64,000 bases of DNA from Candidatus Brocadiaceae bacterium S225 (GTDB lineage Bacteria > Planctomycetota > Brocadiia > Brocadiales > Scalinduaceae): assembly GCA_007859995.1 (NCBI GenBank), contig SMSL01000001.1:124001-188000 (forward strand), in the 5' to 3' direction. Below are positions 61,660-64,000 of the stretch, piece by piece. A program made the position numbers and the translations under genes. Within the stretch, counting starts at the first letter, position 1. Each line of letters opens with the position of its first letter. The notes beneath the pieces are model-generated. The model ran no database searches and was not told the DNA's origin. It saw nothing but the letters and a program-made list of their open reading frames with translations.

Positions 61660-62220
61660 ATGACTGAATATATTGATCTGAAAACACCATTAAACGATTC
61701 TACCATTGAGAAACTGAAAGCAGGAGATAAGGTCAGGATCAGCGGAGTGCTATACACAGCCAGAGATGCCGCTCATAAACGACTCATAGAGATGATCGAG
61801 TCAGGAAAAGATTTACCTTTTGACGTAAAAGGGCAATTGCTTTACTACGTTGGACCTACTCCTGCCAAACCGGGACAGGTAATAGGATCTGCCGGACCTA
61901 CAACAAGTTACAGAATGGACACGTATACTCCTACTCTTATTAAAATGGGTTTAAAGGGAACGATAGGGAAAGGTGGTAGATCAAACGAAGTACTGGAAGC
62001 AATGAAAAGATACAAGGCCGTCTATTTTGCCGCAGTCGGTGGAGCTGCAGCCCTGATAGCAAAGACAATTAAGAGAGTTGAAATCATTGCTTTTGAAGAC
62101 CTTGGGACAGAAGCCATCCGCAAGATGGAAGTAGAAAGCTTTCCGGCAATTGTCGTAAATGATACAAAAGGTGGTGACTTATATAATATCGGCAGAGAAA
62201 AATACAAGATGCCTTATTAA
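61660..62220 (+). CDS. Class I fumarate hydratase, beta subunit
   Basis: A 186-residue subunit: LKAGDKVRISGVLYTARDAA, HKRLIEMIESGKDLPFDVKG and GPTPAKPGQVIGSAGPTTSY (near 66-85), MGLKGTIGKGGRS and YFAAVGGAAALIAKTIKR, ending LYNIGREKYK. These match the C-terminal half of FumA-like enzymes. It is translationally adjacent to the alpha subunit and followed by the JAMM-like gene 8 bp on. Confidence 0.92.
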   Translation: MTEYIDLKTPLNDSTIEKLKAGDKVRISGVLYTARDAAHKRLIEMIESGKDLPFDVKGQLLYYVGPTPAKPGQVIGSAGPTTSYRMDTYTPTLIKMGLKGTIGKGGRSNEVLEAMKRYKAVYFAAVGGAAALIAKTIKRVEIIAFEDLGTEAIRKMEVESFPAIVVNDTKGGDLYNIGREKYKMPY

Positions 62221-62228
62221 ATCTGCAA

Positions 62229-63230
62229 ATGTATAAAATTACAACATGGAAGAGTACAACCTCAATATCAAAAGAGACAAGGCACGGTAATTCGGAATTA
62301 AGAAAGATCACAGAAAACAGATTCCTAATCATACTACTATCTGCATACCTGGCTATCTTTACACCCGGCCTTAATAATATTTCTTTAGCTGCTGAGCTCA
62401 CAAATCAACAGGAGGGATATAACGTTATAGAAAACCTCGTTGTTAACAACAGGAATAAATTCAAGACCGTAATTTTCGAAAGCGAAGCAGAAGGAATATC
62501 AGAAATGAGGAAACTCATAGCAAACTCACAAATTGAGGAATCCTGGGTATATTTACCCCACCTGAAAAAATGGATTGAAATCGGCCACAACGAAGAAGTA
62601 GAAAAGAAGATGGACAACCGCTATATAACAAAAGCAAAACTCGATGTTCAGTTGTTGGACGAATTAATGAGTGAAAACAACAACATGGCTTTATACCATT
62701 TCCATCCGTCCCGCTCTCTTTCTTTAGAGGATAAAATCAGAAAACGAGAGGAAAGTGGTTCACCCATGAATGACAAGGACATTGAGAGTGAAAAAATAAA
62801 ATTATTAATCAAAAGTGCTTACCCCTCCAGATCAGACCTGTTAAATATGATCGGTAACTCAATGGAATTCTTTGAGAGAAACACTGAAGGGAATATCACA
62901 TTTAAAGTGTGTTCACATTATGGCATTACGGAATATCATCTGACTGATGAGGGAATGGCACACCTGAGTGCTGATTATTCATTTAAGCAGATTTTATGGA
63001 TCAAAGGAGTAAGTTTATCAGCAAATATCGAGGTAAACGTTAAAGGAGAAATTCTGGAAATGAACCCCATGGAAACAAGAAGTCCGCTAAAGAGGATCAA
63101 GATGAGTCCCAAACTAAAAAGGAAACCAGTGTCCAGATATGTAATAATTGATCCGCTGACCAGGATTCAGAAAGCTATTGAATCAATGAATTCCGAGCAT
63201 ATAAGAGTAACATTTACACCGTATCAATAA
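62229..63230 (+). CDS. Exported protein with JAMM/MPN-like metal motif, function unknown
   Basis: A 333-residue protein with a signal-like segment (FLIILLSAYLAIFTPGL near 32-48, possible cleavage near AAE) and a long basic n-region. The middle holds WIEIGHNEE (near 115-123), YHFHPSRS (156-163) and PSRSDLL (199-205): together E...HxHP...SxxD, the JAMM metalloprotease pattern, here with about 40 residues between the His pair and the Ser/Asp against about 10 usually. No further family is recognised. It follows the fumarase genes by 8 bp but may be an operon add-on. Zinc isopeptidase-like activity in the periplasm is a hypothesis. Confidence 0.6.
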   Translation: MYKITTWKSTTSISKETRHGNSELRKITENRFLIILLSAYLAIFTPGLNNISLAAELTNQQEGYNVIENLVVNNRNKFKTVIFESEAEGISEMRKLIANSQIEESWVYLPHLKKWIEIGHNEEVEKKMDNRYITKAKLDVQLLDELMSENNNMALYHFHPSRSLSLEDKIRKREESGSPMNDKDIESEKIKLLIKSAYPSRSDLLNMIGNSMEFFERNTEGNITFKVCSHYGITEYHLTDEGMAHLSADYSFKQILWIKGVSLSANIEVNVKGEILEMNPMETRSPLKRIKMSPKLKRKPVSRYVIIDPLTRIQKAIESMNSEHIRVTFTPYQ

Positions 63231-63532
63231 GTGTTTGGAAAAACCTTCTTTTTGTATTATAAAAAGTTAAAAGCGAACTAGAGTTGTGGAAACAATTTCC
63301 ATTTTCCGGTAACACTATTGAATAATTCTTAAACAGTACCATCTATCAAATACATATTTTCATAACACAATTTATTTAGTTATTGATACTTACCGGTAAA
63401 CATCAGGTACTTACAGAAAACCAAACAGTCACCTTGCCAAAACCTCTCTACGGCGGCACAGTTTTTGCGGCTTAATACTGCATACAAACCCCGTTAATTT
63501 TACCTATTGCATAATTTTGGAGGAGAACAGTG
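63231..63532. other. Intergenic gap without recognised gene
   Basis: AT-rich; contains an inverted-looking run around 63450 (CGGCGGCACAG ... TTTTTGCGGC) but nothing that I can name. It ends in the strong ribosome binding site of the small gene at 63533. Confidence 0.4.
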
Positions 63533-63709
63533 ATGAAAAACTACTTCACGAAGCGCAGGAAATATGATGATAATTATGATGACATCTATCCATCAATTTT
63601 AAAACAGCAACCATCAAATTTCAAAAGCGTATTTTTATGTTTACGCTTTTGTTTTGTAAGAATTTGGAATAGGATATGTAATTCAAAGAAACCACGAAGC
63701 TGCTCGTAA
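63533..63709 (+). CDS. Possible 58-residue basic protein with strong ribosome binding site
   Basis: ATG at 63533 (GTG at 63530 in frame) is preceded by GGAGGAGAACAGTG, a near-ideal site. The product MKNYFTKRRKYDDNYDDIY and later FLCLRFCFVRIWNRIC is basic, Cys-containing and without a known family. A 9-bp perfect inverted repeat (AAAAGCGTA/TACGCTTTT, 63623-63650) lies inside, so the coding call is uncertain and the frame may be a leader or an RNA. Confidence 0.35.
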   Translation: MKNYFTKRRKYDDNYDDIYPSILKQQPSNFKSVFLCLRFCFVRIWNRICNSKKPRSCS

Positions 63710-63853
63710 AAATGGAATTTTAACTGACTGAGTCAAAATTAGAATAGTATAAGCACAGCTTTAAACATTCAATTATACCGTCAAGCCGGATAATTATTTT
63801 TCATTCCAATGCGTACAGGGTGTTAAATACATAATTGATTAATGTCTGGCTGA

Positions 63854-64000
63854 TTATTCCACTCTATTATATTTTGTAGTTGGCCCGTCAGGTTCTCCTT
63901 TTTTCTTCGGCTCGTCCGTTAATGAAAATGCATTTTCAGATATCGAAAGTTTAAAGTATCTTGGAGGCATCTGGCTCGCCATAGAATCGCCTCTAAAATC
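63854..64000 (-). CDS. C-terminus of an unrecognised CDS cut by the window edge
   Basis: The minus-strand frame entering at 64000 reads DFRGDSMASQMPPRYFKLSI and SENAFSLTDEPKKKGEPDGP before TKYNRVE and a TAA at 63856-63854. The charged Lys/Glu/Pro-rich tail looks like a protein end. No family can be assigned from 48 residues. Confidence 0.5.
   Translation of the reverse strand, partial: DFRGDSMASQMPPRYFKLSISENAFSLTDEPKKKGEPDGPTTKYNRVE

Overview
The window reads as the chromosome of an AT-rich Gram-negative bacterium with lipopolysaccharide: it carries lipid A aminoarabinose genes, a heptosyltransferase, an RND/TolC-type efflux system and an outer-membrane lipoprotein. The lineage cannot be fixed from sequence alone. 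The GyrA quinolone-region sequence, the fused tandem NDK protein, CooT, a STAND protein and split class I fumarase would fit a planctomycete-like or other deep Gram-negative lineage (anammox-type bacteria are one guess), and no gene here looks recently acquired from an enterobacterium.

Region 1 (1-24.5 kb) is an envelope-defence regulon. It holds a 4-amino-4-deoxy-L-arabinose (L-Ara4N) pathway (arnB, arnC, a stand-alone ArnA formyltransferase, a true arnT and three more ArnT-like transferases), a divergent LTA-synthase-family phosphotransferase, a CmoA-like plus ICMT-like methyltransferase pair, an RND efflux operon and an OmpR-type two-component system. Six promoters, one in front of each transcription unit, share the same architecture: three hexamers at 11-bp phase (consensus YTTAAT, the PmrA-box form), a fourth hexamer 10 bp upstream, and a -10 box 11-12 bp downstream. 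This is the most notable system in the window: a PmrA-like, apparently autoregulated regulon that extends to efflux and methyltransferase genes. A B12-binding radical SAM gene and an IS630 remnant lie inside the region without such a box.

Region 2 (24.5-36.4 kb) is an LPS-core or surface-glycan locus: heptosyltransferase, three glycosyltransferases, a methyltransferase and a membrane glycosyltransferase on the minus strand, then an epimerase-like protein lacking the usual Tyr/Lys pair, an aminotransferase, two glycosyltransferases and a TauE/SafE exporter on the plus strand.

Region 3 (36.4-41.3 kb) is accessory and decaying: a BrnA-like antitoxin with a gutted BrnT toxin, a TIR-STAND-TPR gene broken by two frameshifts, an IS200/IS605-like (RAYT-type) transposase flanked by inverted REP-like repeats, and an orphan antitoxin. 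Region 4 (41.3-44.5 kb) is a tandem pair of carbamoyltransferases.

Region 5 (44.8-64 kb) is mostly core: radical SAM/SPASM protein, membrane histidine kinase, NtrC-type regulator, dnaE, a tandem NDK protein, MBL hydrolase and gyrA; then a repeat-rich stretch with a KilA-N remnant, a fungal-type cytosine deaminase, a probable nickel pair (CooT and a His-tailed protein), a response regulator with a degenerate GGDEF domain, split fumarase, an exported JAMM-like protein and a partial gene at the right edge.
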